Below, piece by piece: positions 29,241 to 39,082 of a stretch of 64,000 nucleotides of DNA; within the stretch, counting starts at the first letter, position 1; the number at the start of each line of letters is the position of its first letter. Source of the DNA: Eudorina sp. 2006-703-Eu-15 (lineage: Eukaryota > Chlorophyta > Chlorophyceae > Chlamydomonadales > Volvocaceae); contig BDSI01000106.1 of the NCBI GenBank assembly GCA_003117195.1, positions 264,452 through 328,451 of the forward strand, given 5' to 3'. The notes below the pieces were generated by a model that saw only the letters and a list, made by a program, of their open reading frames with translations, searched no databases and had not been told where the DNA came from. The position numbers were made by a program, and so were the translations under genes.

Positions 29241-29289
29241 GGTGCTACTGGATGGCCAGGATCTGTGGGTTCAACTCCCGCAAGCACCA
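29241..29289 (+). other. tRNA-like remnant
   Basis: GGTGCT at 29241 pairs with AGCACC at 29283-29288. Between them are a small CTGG-ATGG-CCAG hairpin and a T-arm with TGTGGGTTCAACTCCCGCA (B-box-like). At 49 bases it is too short for a normal tRNA; one arm is missing. It may be a SINE head or a chance fold. Confidence 0.25.
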
Positions 29290-29414
29290 TATCAGCCTGC
29301 CAAAGCCGGCGATGACCATGTCGCGTAACCTGACTGCTGTTTTTTACCGTGCTCTTGAGGGAAGAGTCGGCTAAAGAAGTTTTGGATTATGATTGCGTAC
29401 GAACTTTTGTCATT

Positions 29415-29560
29415 TCATGAATGAATAAACGTTACAGCGGACCCCAACGGGATCATCGGTGTATACCAGGGCAAGCCCCAGCAGGCCCCACCGCCAAGGC
29501 GGCAGGACACCACAACGCCGCACCCAAAAAAATACCGGGCCATGACCCCACCCAGCCAGA
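29415..29560 (-). mobile_element. LINE 3' end fragment inside the element
   Basis: On the minus strand it ends ACACCGATGATCCCGTTGGG, then GTCCGCTGTAACG, then TTTATTCATTCATG. This matches the 3' ends at 45580-45625 and 9919-9947. It abuts the first unit of the 183-bp satellite, so that array may have grown next to, or from, a LINE insertion. Confidence 0.5.
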
Positions 29561-29579
29561 CACCGAAACCCATCCGGAT

Positions 29580-32005
29580 CAGGCTTGCAGCACCGTTCCG
29601 ATAGGACCCAAACGAATCTGGACGTGCCGCCGCACCAGGAGACTCCCACCAAGGGTACCATCCGTCAGGGAAAAGGGCAGCCCGAGATTCGGTGAACAGG
29701 GAGTCGCGCACGGCCCGAATCGCATTCCGGGAATCGGCCCAGGGGTGAAACCCATGCGGATCAGGCTTGCAGCACCGTTCCGATAGGACCCACACGAATC
29801 TGGACGTGCCGCCGCACCAGGAGACTCCCACCAAGGGTACCATCCGTCAGGAAAAAGGGCAGCCCGGGATTCGGCGAACAGGGAGTCGCGCACGGCCCGA
29901 ATAACATTCCTGGAATCGGCCCAGGGCTTAAACCCATGCGGAACAGCCTTGCAGCACCGATTTCGATCGCAACCCAAACGAATCTGGACGTGCCACCGCA
30001 CCAGGAGACTCCCATCAAGGGTACCATCCGTCAGGGAAAAGGGCAGCCCGGGATTCGGCGAACAGGGAGTCGCGCACGGCCCGAATCACATTCCTGGAAT
30101 TGGCCCAGGGGTGAAACCCATGCGGAACAGCCTTGCAGCACCGTTTTCGATCGCAACCCAAACGAATCTGGACATGCCACCGCACCAGGAGACTCCCATC
30201 CAGGGTACCATCCGTCAGGGAAAAGGGCAGCCCGAGATTCGGTGAACAGGGAGTCGCACACGGCCCGAATCGCATTCCTGGAATCGGCCCAGGGGTGAAA
30301 CCCATGCGGAACAGCCTTGCAGCACCGTTTTCGATCGCAACCCAAACGAATCTGGACGTGCCGCCGCACCAGGAGACTCCCATCAAGGGTACCATCCGTC
30401 AGGGAAAAGGGCAGCCCGGGATTCGGTGAACAGGGAGTCGCGCACGGCCCGAATCGCATTCCTGGAATCGGCCCCAGGGCTGAACCCCATCCGGATCAGG
30501 CTTGCAGCACCGTTCCGATAGGATCCAAACGAATCTGGACGTGCCGCCGCACCAGGAGACTCCCATCACGGGTACCATCCGTCAGGGAAAAGGGCAGCCC
30601 GGGATTCGGTGAACAGGGAGTCGCGCACGGCCCGAATCGCATTCCTGGAATCGGCCCCAGGGCTGAACCCCATCCCGATCAGGCTTGCAGCACCGTTCCG
30701 ATAGGATCCAAAAGAATCTGGACGTGCCGCCGCACCAGGAGACTCCCACCAAGGGTACCATCGGTCAGGGAAAAGGGCAGCCCGGGATTCGGTGAACAGG
30801 GAGTCGCGCACGGCCCGAATCGCATTCCTGGAATCGGCCCAGGGCTTAAACCCATGCGGATCAGGCTTGCAGCACCGTTCCGATAGGACCCACACGAATC
30901 TGGACGTGCCGCCGCACCGGGAGACTCCCACCAAGGGTACCATCGGTCAGGGAAAAGGGCAGCCCGGGATTCGGTGAACAGGGAGTCGCGCACGGCCCGA
31001 ATCGCATTCCTGGAATCGGCCCAGGGCTTAAACCCATGCGGAACAGCCTTGCAGCACCGTTCCGATAGGACCCAAACGAATCTGGACGTGCCGCCGCACC
31101 AGGAGACTCCCACCAAGGGTACCATCCGTCAGGGAAAAGGGCAGCCCGGGATTCGGTGAACAGGGAGTCGCACACGGCCCGAATCGCATTCCTGGAATCG
31201 GCCCAGGGGTGAAACCCATGCGGAACAGCCTTGCAGCACCGTTTTCGATCGCAACCCAAACGAATCTGGACGTGCCGCCGCACCAGGAGACTCCCATCAA
31301 GGGTACCATCCGTCAGGGAAAAGGGCAGCCCGGGATTCGGTGAACAGGGAGTCGCGCACGGCCCGAATCGCATTCCTGGAATCGGCCCCAGGGCTGAACC
31401 CCATCCGGATCAGGCTTGCAGCACCGTTCCGATAGGACCCAAACGAATCTGGACGTGCCGCCGCACCAGGAGACTCCCATCACGGGTACCATCCGTCAGG
31501 GAAAAGGGCAGCCCGGGATTCGGTGAACAGGGAGTCGCGCACGGCCCGAATCGCATTCCTGGAATCGGCCCCAGGGCTGAACCCCATCCGGATCAGGCTT
31601 GCAGCACCGTTCCGATAGGATCCAAACGAATCTGGACGTGCCGCCGCACCAGGAGACTCCCACCAAGGGTACCATCGGTCAGGGAAAAGGGCAGCCCGGG
31701 ATTCGGTGAACAGGGAGTCGCGCACGGCCCGAATCGCATTCCTGGAATCGGCCCAGGGCTTAAACCCATGCGGATCAGGCTTGCAGCACCGTTCCGATAG
31801 GACCCACACGAATCTGGACGTGCCGCCGCACCGGGAGACTCCCACCAAGGGTACCATCGGTCAGGGAAAAGGGCAGCCCGGGATTCGGTGAACAGGGAGT
31901 CGCGCACGGCCCGAATCGCATTCCTGGAATCGGCCCAGGGCTTAAACCCATGCGGAACAGCCTTGCAGCACCGTTCCGATAGGACCCACACGAATCTGGA
32001 CGTGT
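29580..32005. repeat. ~183-bp satellite array B
   Basis: About 13 units of 182-184 bp. GAACAGGGAGTCGC recurs at 29694, 29876, 30060 and onward. Many units are near-identical, and a two-unit higher-order block appears repeated (30400-30990 against 31310-31900). Reading frames across it are open in both directions, but this is a by-product of the period. Confidence 0.95.
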
Positions 32006-32144
32006 TTCTGCTTGCGGGCCATTAAGGTTGCATTCAGCCTCTGTGTTGCAACATCCCGGACTGTGTTCGGCACATAACCAGGACGATCTGTTGTTACAGA
32101 CCAGACGCGCCCCCCAGCGTCCTGGTCCTAGGCGCGGGAGCAGC

Positions 32145-34130
32145 AGCCAGCGAGCACCGACGATCGGCCTGCCCAATTTCCTGCGGTACCGAATACAGCT
32201 CGCCGGATACATCTATTCAAAATATGTATCGTAGGCTATAGCCGCGGCCGCAATGCTATCTCCGGGTGTAAGGTGCGGGAGTAGCACTTCCATGGCTGGC
32301 GAGCACCGACGACCAGCCCGCCCAATTTCCTGCGGTACCGAATTAAGCTCGCCGGATACATCCATCCATATTATGTGTCGAAGGCTATAGCCGCGGCCGC
32401 ATTGCTGTCTCCTGGTGTACAGCGAGGGAGCAGCACTTGCATTGCCAGCGAGCACCGACGACCGGCCCGCCCAATTTCCTGCGGTACCGAATTAAGCTCG
32501 TCGGATACATCTATCCATATTATGTATCGTAGGCTATAGCCCCGGGCGCAATGCTGTCTCCCGGTGTAAAGCGAGGGAGCAGCACTTGCATTGCCAGCGA
32601 GCACCGACGACCGGCCTGCCCAATTTCCTGCGGTAAAGCATACAGCTCGCCGGATACATCTATTTAAATTATGTATTGTTGGCTATAGCCCCGGGCGCAA
32701 TGCTATCTCTCGGGGTTAGGTGCGGGAGCAGCACTTGCATAGCCAGCGAGCACCGACGACCGGCCTGCCCAATTTCCTGCGGTACCGAATTAAGCTCGCC
32801 GGATACATCTATCCATATTATATATCGTAGGCTACAGCCCGGGGCGCAATGCTATCTCCCGGTGTTAGGTGCGGGAGCAGCACTTGCATTGCCAGCGAGC
32901 ACCGACGACCAGCCCACCCCATTTCCTGCGGTAACGCATACAGCTCACCGGATACAACTGTTCAAAGTATGTATGGTAGATTATAGCCCCGGGCGCATGA
33001 CGACCTATTGGTCTTAGAAGCGGGAGCAGCACTTGCATTGCCAGCGAGCACCGACGACCAGCCCACCCGATTTCCTGCGGTACCGAATTAAGCTCGCCGG
33101 ATACATCTATTCAAAATATGTATGGTAGATTTTAGCCCCAGGCGCATGATGACCTATTGGTCTTAGAAGCGGGAGCAGCACTTGCATTGCCAGCGAGCAC
33201 CGACGACCAGCCCACCCCATTTCCTGCGGTAACGCAGACAGCTCGCCGGATACATCTATTCAAAGTATGTATGGTAGACGATAGCCCCGGGCGCTTGATG
33301 ACCTACTGGTCTTAGAAGCGGGATCAGCACTTGCTTTGCCAGCGAGCACCGACGACCAGCCTGCCCAAGTTCCTGCGGTACCGAGTTAAGCTCGCCGGAT
33401 ACATCTATGCAAAATATGTATTGTTGGCTATAGCCCCGGGCGCAATGCTATCTCCCGGTGTTAGGTGCGGGAGCAGCACTTCCATGGCTGGCGAGCACCG
33501 ACGACCGGCCTGCCCAATTTCCTGCGGTACCGAATTAAGCTCGCCGGATACATCTATTTAAAATATGTATTGTTGGCTATAGCCCGGGGCGCAATGTTAT
33601 CTCCCGGTGTTAGGTGCGGGAGCAGCACTTCCAAGGCTGGCGAGCACCGACGACCAGTCCTTCCCATTTCCTGCGGTAACGCAGACAGCTCGCCGGATAC
33701 ATCTGTTCGAATTATGTATGGTAGACGATAGCCCCGGGCGCATGATGACCTACTGGTCTTAGAAGCGGGATCAGCACTTGCATTGCCAGCGAGCACCGAC
33801 GACCAGCCTGCCCAAGTTCCTGCGGTACCGAGTTAAGCTCGCCGGATACATCTATGCAAAATATGTATCGTAGACTATAGCCGCGGCCGCATTGCTGTCT
33901 CCCGGTGTTAGGTGCGGGAGCAGCACTTCCATGGCTGGCGAGCACCGACGACCAGCCCTCCCCATTTCCTGCGGTAACGCAGACAGCTCGCCGGATACAT
34001 CTGTTTAAAGTATTCATTTGAGAGTATGGAAACGCGCGCATTGCGACTTCCCTGTGTTATGCTCGCGAGCAGCGGCTTCCATGGCCAGCGAGCAGCGACG
34101 ACCGGTCCGGCCGATTTCCTGCAGTAACGC
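32145..34130. repeat. 149-bp satellite array C (inverted relative of array A)
   Basis: About 13 units; CGAGCACCGACGA recurs at 32151, 32300, 32449 and on. It shares two motifs with the complement of array A, GCGAGCACCGACG and AAGCTCGCCGGA, in the same order and 44 bases apart in both, and has the same 149-bp period. The array is diverged internally, with subtypes. Confidence 0.9.
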
Positions 34131-34473
34131 ATAAAGCCGCCGGATACATCTATATAGAATAAGCAAACAAACCTTCTTCGGCGGGCGCATTTCGGAGGCA
34201 CAGTCATATTCTGGATTACTTGTACGCAATGCTCGGCAAGCTTCTTTCCGAATTCAACGGCGAATTAAGACGCTCCTCGACTTTATTAAAACATGGAGTA
34301 AATAGCTTTTCATCAAATTCATTTGTTTCCGCTAGCACCGTGTGGTTCGGAAGCATACTAAAGTGCAGTGCATGGCCTTGCATCGAGGGAAGATCGCTAT
34401 GCTCGCTACTTGATTCAATAGAACATAATTAACTACATATATTGGCGCCATGAGCATGGAGATCTGCTGTCCG

Positions 34474-34532
34474 ATGCTCGCTGCCGGCTAGTCCGGTAAT
34501 TAGCGAGCATGCTCGGAGCACGGTTGTCCGGT
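34474..34532 (-). repeat. Right 59-bp terminal inverted repeat
   Basis: Exact reverse complement of 25933-25991. It is followed by 14 bases and then the TCTAAAG target duplication at 34547-34553. Confidence 0.95.
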
Positions 34533-34778
34533 CGGGTCGCTTACTGTCTAAAGCCACGCGCGTGGATGAGGGTTGTCCTCCAACCCCGCGCCGCGCATGA
34601 GGGACAGCAGCTGATTCCGACAGCCGCGTCCTGAGCAAGCAAAGACGGCGCCTCGTCCGCGTATTTGAACGGTCACGTCGATTCGCATGTCCTGTCAAGG
34701 AAGTCCTGCAGGGCTACGATCAACGGTTGCCGGTCGTATATAATTAGGTGCGGCTCTGCGTGATCGTGCCCACAACCG

Positions 34779-34912
34779 GTTCGGAGAACAAACTTCCTTG
34801 CCCGGTGGTGTGTGCCGCAAAAAAACACTTTGACCGTACCAAACCAAACCAAACCAAACCAAAAATTGAATTTGCGGCACACACCAACGGGCAGGAAATT
34901 TGTTCTCCGAAC
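34779..34912. repeat. Foldback hairpin repeat (unit 2 copy)
   Basis: Arms 34779-34820 and 34872-34912, loop rich in CAAAC. Same element as 7680-7808 with a few substitutions. Confidence 0.7.
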
Positions 34913-35290
34913 AGCCATAACTTGACTTTGATCGCAACATTCCACGTCCTGCTACTGCTTTGCGTCAACGCTTCCGGCGCTCGAACTTATTAAGCTCCTG
35001 CCCGTGTAGTAGCCCAACTGCATCCAAGGAGCCTTAAGGGCTGCTGGAGCACCGCTGGGAATGGCCAGCGCGGCTCTCGGCTCGCGTCGGTTCCCGGCGC
35101 AGCGCCTTTCGCCGGTAAGCTCACTTTGTTTGTGGCCGCAAGGATAGCCGGCCGTGCTGATTCTTGAAAGTCAAGGCTGGAAGCCTCATGATGCTGACAA
35201 TGCTGGCAGCCCCACGATGCTGACAGCGCTCGCACGCTAAAGGCTACGGTCATACCCTGTTAATCGCGCCCTCTGCTTACCTGCTTATAG

Positions 35291-35566
35291 TCACGCTGCC
35301 GTCGGGGCGTGTGCGTGGCGCTGGCGCTGGCGGTGGTGAGCTCTGCGGCGCCGCTGCCGGCTGCAGCCGCTTCCCGGGCGGAGTTGCAGGAGAAGGCGCG
35401 GGCGGAGGAGGCGGAGAAGGCGCGGGACGCGGAGAAGGCGCGGGCGGACGCGGAGAAGGCGCGGGCGGACGCGGAGAAGGCGCGGGCGGACGAGGAGAAG
35501 GCGCGGGCGGACGCGGAGAAGGCGCGGGCCGACGCGGAGAAGGCTTGGAACACCTGGGCGCGCGTG
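35291..35566 (+). CDS. Exon-like segment with coiled-coil VNTR (unit 2)
   Basis: Copy of 8187-8420 with two extra 21-bp units (AEKARADEEKARADAEKARAD). The TTATAG acceptor and GTGAGTG donor are conserved, and so is the open frame. Coding-frame preservation despite repeat change mildly supports translation. Confidence 0.4.
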
Positions 35567-36039
35567 GTGAGTGCGCAATGAGTGCGTTCTCAGCCCATGT
35601 GTGTGTGCACACGTATGTTCCAAACCTTGCGGAGATTGCGTGTGTTGATGGCAGAGGTCGACTGCGCAGGTGGCGGGGGTGGCGGCTCTCACCATCGTGG
35701 TGCTCATGTGGCAATTCTACACTTCAGCACTTCGAAAGCTGGCCCCTACGAGCATGCTGATCAAGGGGCTTCGACATTCGTCAGGGGTCTGACCACGATC
35801 TTGATGTTCGTTGCCTATCGCGTTTTAGGAGTGTAGCAACGCATCTGAACTCGTGGGGATCCTGTCGAGGATGTTTTGAGGAGCGCACTTAGGAACATTC
35901 GGTGGCGGCGGTGGCTGCGGCTTTGCACTTAGGGGAATGGAGCGCATTTGGCTCGGTGGTTTCTGCCGCATGTCGACCATATGTGTAGACGCATACCGGC
36001 CCCACAGGGGCGGGATGGGTTGGAGCAGGACTTGCAGGT

Positions 36040-36860
36040 TGCTCTCCTGACTGCTGCATGACTACAACCACATTCGTATTGCGTATCGGCAACAATGCGT
36101 TGCGTCCATGGCTGAGCCCATGGGGGTCGCAAACAGAAGAGAAGGTTCGGCTAGGCATCTGGGAATGGCTGCGGGGAATCCTGTGTAAGATGCGTTCATC
36201 ACTACCCAAATGACCTCGGGAGGGATGGCGGACTGGCATGGGGCAACTGATGTACAGGGCGGGGTGGGGTGGGGGACTGAATTTCGCGGCGGGACAGATA
36301 GGTAGGGGATGTCAGGTAGACAGGACACAGTAACATTGGGCTGAAAGTGCGTGTCATCTGAAAGAATGCAGGCGTATGTCCGCTGTCAGGATGCATGAGT
36401 AGCAGGAGTATTGCAGCCGTGAGATGATGACCACTTTGCAACCTCTGCACTTGCACCTGGCGGCAGCGCGCCCTTGGGTTCATTTCCTTTCTCGTTTCGT
36501 CCCCAAGCGAGACCTAAGCCATATCATCTAGCTGGGGTAGCTTCCTGCTGGACCTCGGTGTGCAGCTGTTCCATGTTATTGCCAGAAGTACCGCTTACAG
36601 ATGTAAGGGTGTGATTCTGCTCGTTATTGTGATCGTGGCTGTGAGGCATTGTTAGGTACGCCTGTGCCATGCCTCCTTTTACCAGCTACCTGTCAACTGT
36701 GTCAGCTGCGAGCGCCTGACTTCCGCTGCAATTGCTTAGCTCCTATAGCCACCTTACAGCTTGGTCGCTCGGAGTAAGGTCACAATCAGTCACTGCGGCC
36801 TTGTCCGTGGGGCTTGCCCTGTACCTCTCATTCATTCCATAAGTCTACACTGTGCTTTAC
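36040..36860. other. Unit 2-specific tract, nothing recognised
   Basis: From about 36040 the sequence no longer aligns with unit 1 (which has the TRIM and the unknown minus-strand gene there). No gene or repeat identified. Confidence 0.4.
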
Positions 36861-37150
36861 CGGCGCTGGGGTATGTCCCGCATCCGCAAGGGGCCACCGC
36901 CGCCCCCCTCATGTGAGAGTTACCAAGCATTGGGATGCCATCAACCGCCAGTCACCAATACACCTCCTTATTGGAGTTTTCCCACTTGGCCTCCGTCCAC
37001 ATCCGCTGCATGTTCTCTATGTCTCTAACAGCTGCTGTGTTGACAAACGCAACCTCCTGTGCATGCTCTGTCTTACATACTATACATACCACACCTTGCC
37101 CCAGACCTGTCCGATCATCACTACATCTTGTGCTGCCCCGCGGCCTCGTC
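36861..37150 (-). pseudogene. Decayed coding fragment resembling a LINE ORF2 zinc-binding region
   Basis: The minus strand reads VVCIVCKTEHAQEVAFVN, then IENMQRMWTEAKWENSNKEV, then YW-stop-LAVDGIPMLGNSHMRG and APCGCG. The pattern of a Trp-rich helix, a W-LA-DGIP segment and CxCG resembles the reverse-transcriptase zinc-binding (zf-RVT) region of L1-type elements. The LINE at 44754 starts at the next part of that region (HHFWGC). The single in-frame TGA fits CGA to TGA decay. The assignment is tentative. Confidence 0.35.
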
Positions 37151-37972
37151 AGTGTCCAGCGTTGCCTCTCCTAATGCTCTTGACCGTATCAACGAGCCAC
37201 ACCCTGTTTATTCCAGCATCCTGCAGCCGCCCAGGATTGCCGCCAGCCCACCTCGTGGTTATGCTGTTGTTGAGTGATACCAACCACTTTGCCGCACCCC
37301 CACCCCTCAGCTGCCACCGCTGTCCGTTCTCATTCCTACAGGTCGAAGCTGGACATATTGGAGCGGGGTGGCCGAGCTGACGGCAGCTGACGATGGAGGC
37401 CGAGCTGACAGCAGCCGAATTGGAGTTAAGTTACATTGGATGACCCCGAGTGCGTGCTGACACTGACATCAAAGAGCTTCATTCGGGCCTACAACGCCCC
37501 TGACATGGTTCTGCATGCGACATCTGTGTTCTAGCCGCGACAGAGAGAGGCGGAACATAGTAAACCCGTTCACATTCCCATTGATTTTCCCAATGACTTA
37601 GGAGGGGGGCACGCGTACGAGTATGAGCCTGACATGATGACCTGTCCTTAACCTCGTGTCCTTGACCTCATTTTCTTACATTTCCTTGGACGGCCCATGC
37701 TCCATTTGGAGGGCTCGCGCACCAGCAGCACGCTGTGTTCAATGCAGAGAGCACCTGGGGGACGTTTTAGGGGACCTCAACCACAACTGGTAGGGCCCAG
37801 CGGCCAACATCATGTGTGCTGTCACTGACCACGCTCAATCAGTGCCTGTTGCAGGAGCTGCACATCAATCCTTATGAATCTTCTAGCTTCGACTTTCTGC
37901 GGCCCTGACCAGACTCGTCTCACGACCCTCCCATCCATAATACCGGAACCCAATGCTGGCAGAGCACATACA
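37151..37972. other. Unit 2-specific tract, nothing recognised
   Basis: No supported gene or repeat. Confidence 0.4.
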
Positions 37973-38617
37973 CGGTTCAGCGGCAACAATGCCACTGCCC
38001 TCTCCGTTGGCGCCACGGCCGCCGGCTCACTGTCAACCCCATCACCTTGCTCGCCCCGTTTTCGTTGGGAGCACGGTGCCGAACCTGTTTGCAGTGCACA
38101 TCACCTTGCGTGGATCGCAATTCAGGCAGGAGGCTGACCCACATCGCCACCGGTTCATGGGTCAAACACAACCACAAGGAATGCCATGCATGGCGCGCCC
38201 CGCCAGAGGGCTTGAGGGCATCAAGGAGGCCAGGTCGTCGAGCAGCCAGTGGTTGGCCGGGCTGCCGCGCCATGCATAGTGTATTTTTTTATTGCTGTCA
38301 TGGCATCTGCTGGTAGCCAGGCCAGGCTCTCTTTGCATGGCGCGGCGGCCCGGCCAACCGCTGGCTGCTTGACGACCTGGCCTCCTTGATGCCCACTGGC
38401 GGGGCACACCATGGCATTCCTTGCGATGGTGGTTGCTCCGGTGTGGCGATGTGGGTCAACCTCCTGCTTGTAGTCCACACAAGGTGATGTGCCCTGGAAC
38501 CGGGTTCTGCACCATGCTTCGGAAACGGAGTGAGTGAGGTGATGGGGTTGGTGATGGGCCGGTGTCGGCGCTGACTGAGAGGGCAGTGGCACTGTTGCCG
38601 CTGGACAGTGCTTGCGC
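37973..38617. repeat. Large inverted repeat (~300-bp arms)
   Basis: The left arm (37973-38278) and right arm (38320-38617, reverse complement) share long runs such as CAGCGGCAACA-TGCCACTGCC, CACATCACCTTG-GTGGA, and GGCATCAAGGAGGCCAGGTC, then GTTGGCCGGGC. Identity is roughly 80 percent, with a ~40-base spacer containing TTTTTTTATTGC. Both arms carry the same coding-like stretch (SGNNATALSV / SGNSATALSV). It may be a foldback transposon or an inverted duplication of an exon. Confidence 0.75.
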
Positions 38618-38806
38618 TATGGCGGTGACTAACGTGTGGGTGCAATATCCTGCAGCTCTGGCTAGGGTGGTTGCGGCTGTGGGGCGGGAAGGCTGCACTT
38701 ACTGCTGCAGCTGCTGCATCGGCTGTGGTTGCGGCTCCGGCGGCTGTGGTTTGTATGGCTGTGTTGGCTGCATCAGTGAAGGTGGCGGTGTGTACGGCTA
38801 TGGCTG

Positions 38807-39082
38807 TGTAAGCCTGGCTTATTACAGCCCCGAGTCATCCCGGGTTACACCTTTGTGCTTACAATTGGTATCGAGACGGTGCCATACAACCTGGCAAACC
38901 TGAGGTCGTCAGTTCGATCCCCTGGGGTCACGTAAGCGGCGTAAGGATATCCTCTCCGAGGAGAGGTAAGGCTCCGTTGCACTCTGGCAGACCAGCGAGG
39001 ACGCTCGGTTCTAAAGGGGGGGAGTGTAAGCCTGGCTTACAGCCCCGGGTCATCACAGGTTACGCCTTTATTTGTGCTTACA
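38807..39082 (+). mobile_element. TRIM-like miniature LTR retroelement (complete)
   Basis: A 57-bp left terminal repeat (38807-38863) begins TGTAAGCC and ends TTACA. Two bases later comes a primer-binding-like TGGTATCGAGACGG, close to the plant initiator-Met tRNA site TGGTATCAGAGC. About 150 bases without an ORF end in the polypurine tract TAAAGGGGGGGAG, abutting the 58-bp right repeat (39025-39082). The empty site is in unit 1 at about 12436, and GGCT flanks both sides. A GTTCGATCC B-box-like motif (near 38905) leaves a tRNA-derived SINE as an alternative, but the LTR, PBS and PPT order favours a TRIM. Confidence 0.8.

Larger units (their letters stand above)
25918..34546. mobile_element. 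8.6-kb terminal-inverted-repeat element packed with satellites
   Basis: The element is bounded by TCTAAAG direct repeats (25911-25917 and 34547-34553). The uninterrupted site with one TCTAAAG is at 7075-7081 in unit 1, so insertion is directly shown. Perfect 59-bp inverted repeats lie at 25933-25991 and 34474-34532 (starting ACCGGACAACCGTGCTCCGA), 14-15 bases inside the ends; the outermost bases match only partly. Inside, in order: a 149-bp satellite (26456-27615), exon-like sequence (27909-29000), a tRNA-like remnant, a LINE 3' end, a ~183-bp satellite (29580-32005), then another 149-bp satellite in inverted orientation (32145-34130). No transposase motif is seen, so it is probably non-autonomous. 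The 7-bp duplication and repeat-filled inverted ends recall Foldback/Galileo elements. An 8-bp duplication (hAT-like or P-like) cannot be excluded. Confidence 0.85.

Noticed and set aside
29421..32010. Overlapping frames of 90-190 codons on both strands (RSQPKRIWTCRRTRRLPS type)
   Set aside because: By-product of the 183-bp satellite period. Frames occur in every direction with no start, domain or splice logic.
26456..34130. CRISPR-like regular repeats
   Set aside because: Units of 149 and 183 bp are contiguous tandem repeats without unique spacers, in a eukaryotic genome.
25918..34546. hAT assignment of the TIR element
   Set aside because: An 8-bp duplication (TCTAAAGC) is possible, but the left end lacks the usual CAG start and no hAT transposase or dimerisation motif is seen. 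Left unclassified with a Foldback/Galileo-like build.
36814..37380. 188-codon forward frame
   Set aside because: No family resemblance. The opposite strand of the same region gives the more protein-like LINE-type reading.
38866..38925. tRNA gene or tRNA-derived SINE
   Set aside because: A GTTCGATCC B-box-like motif is present, but the acceptor and anticodon arms do not fold properly. The LTR, PBS and purine-tract order explains the element better.
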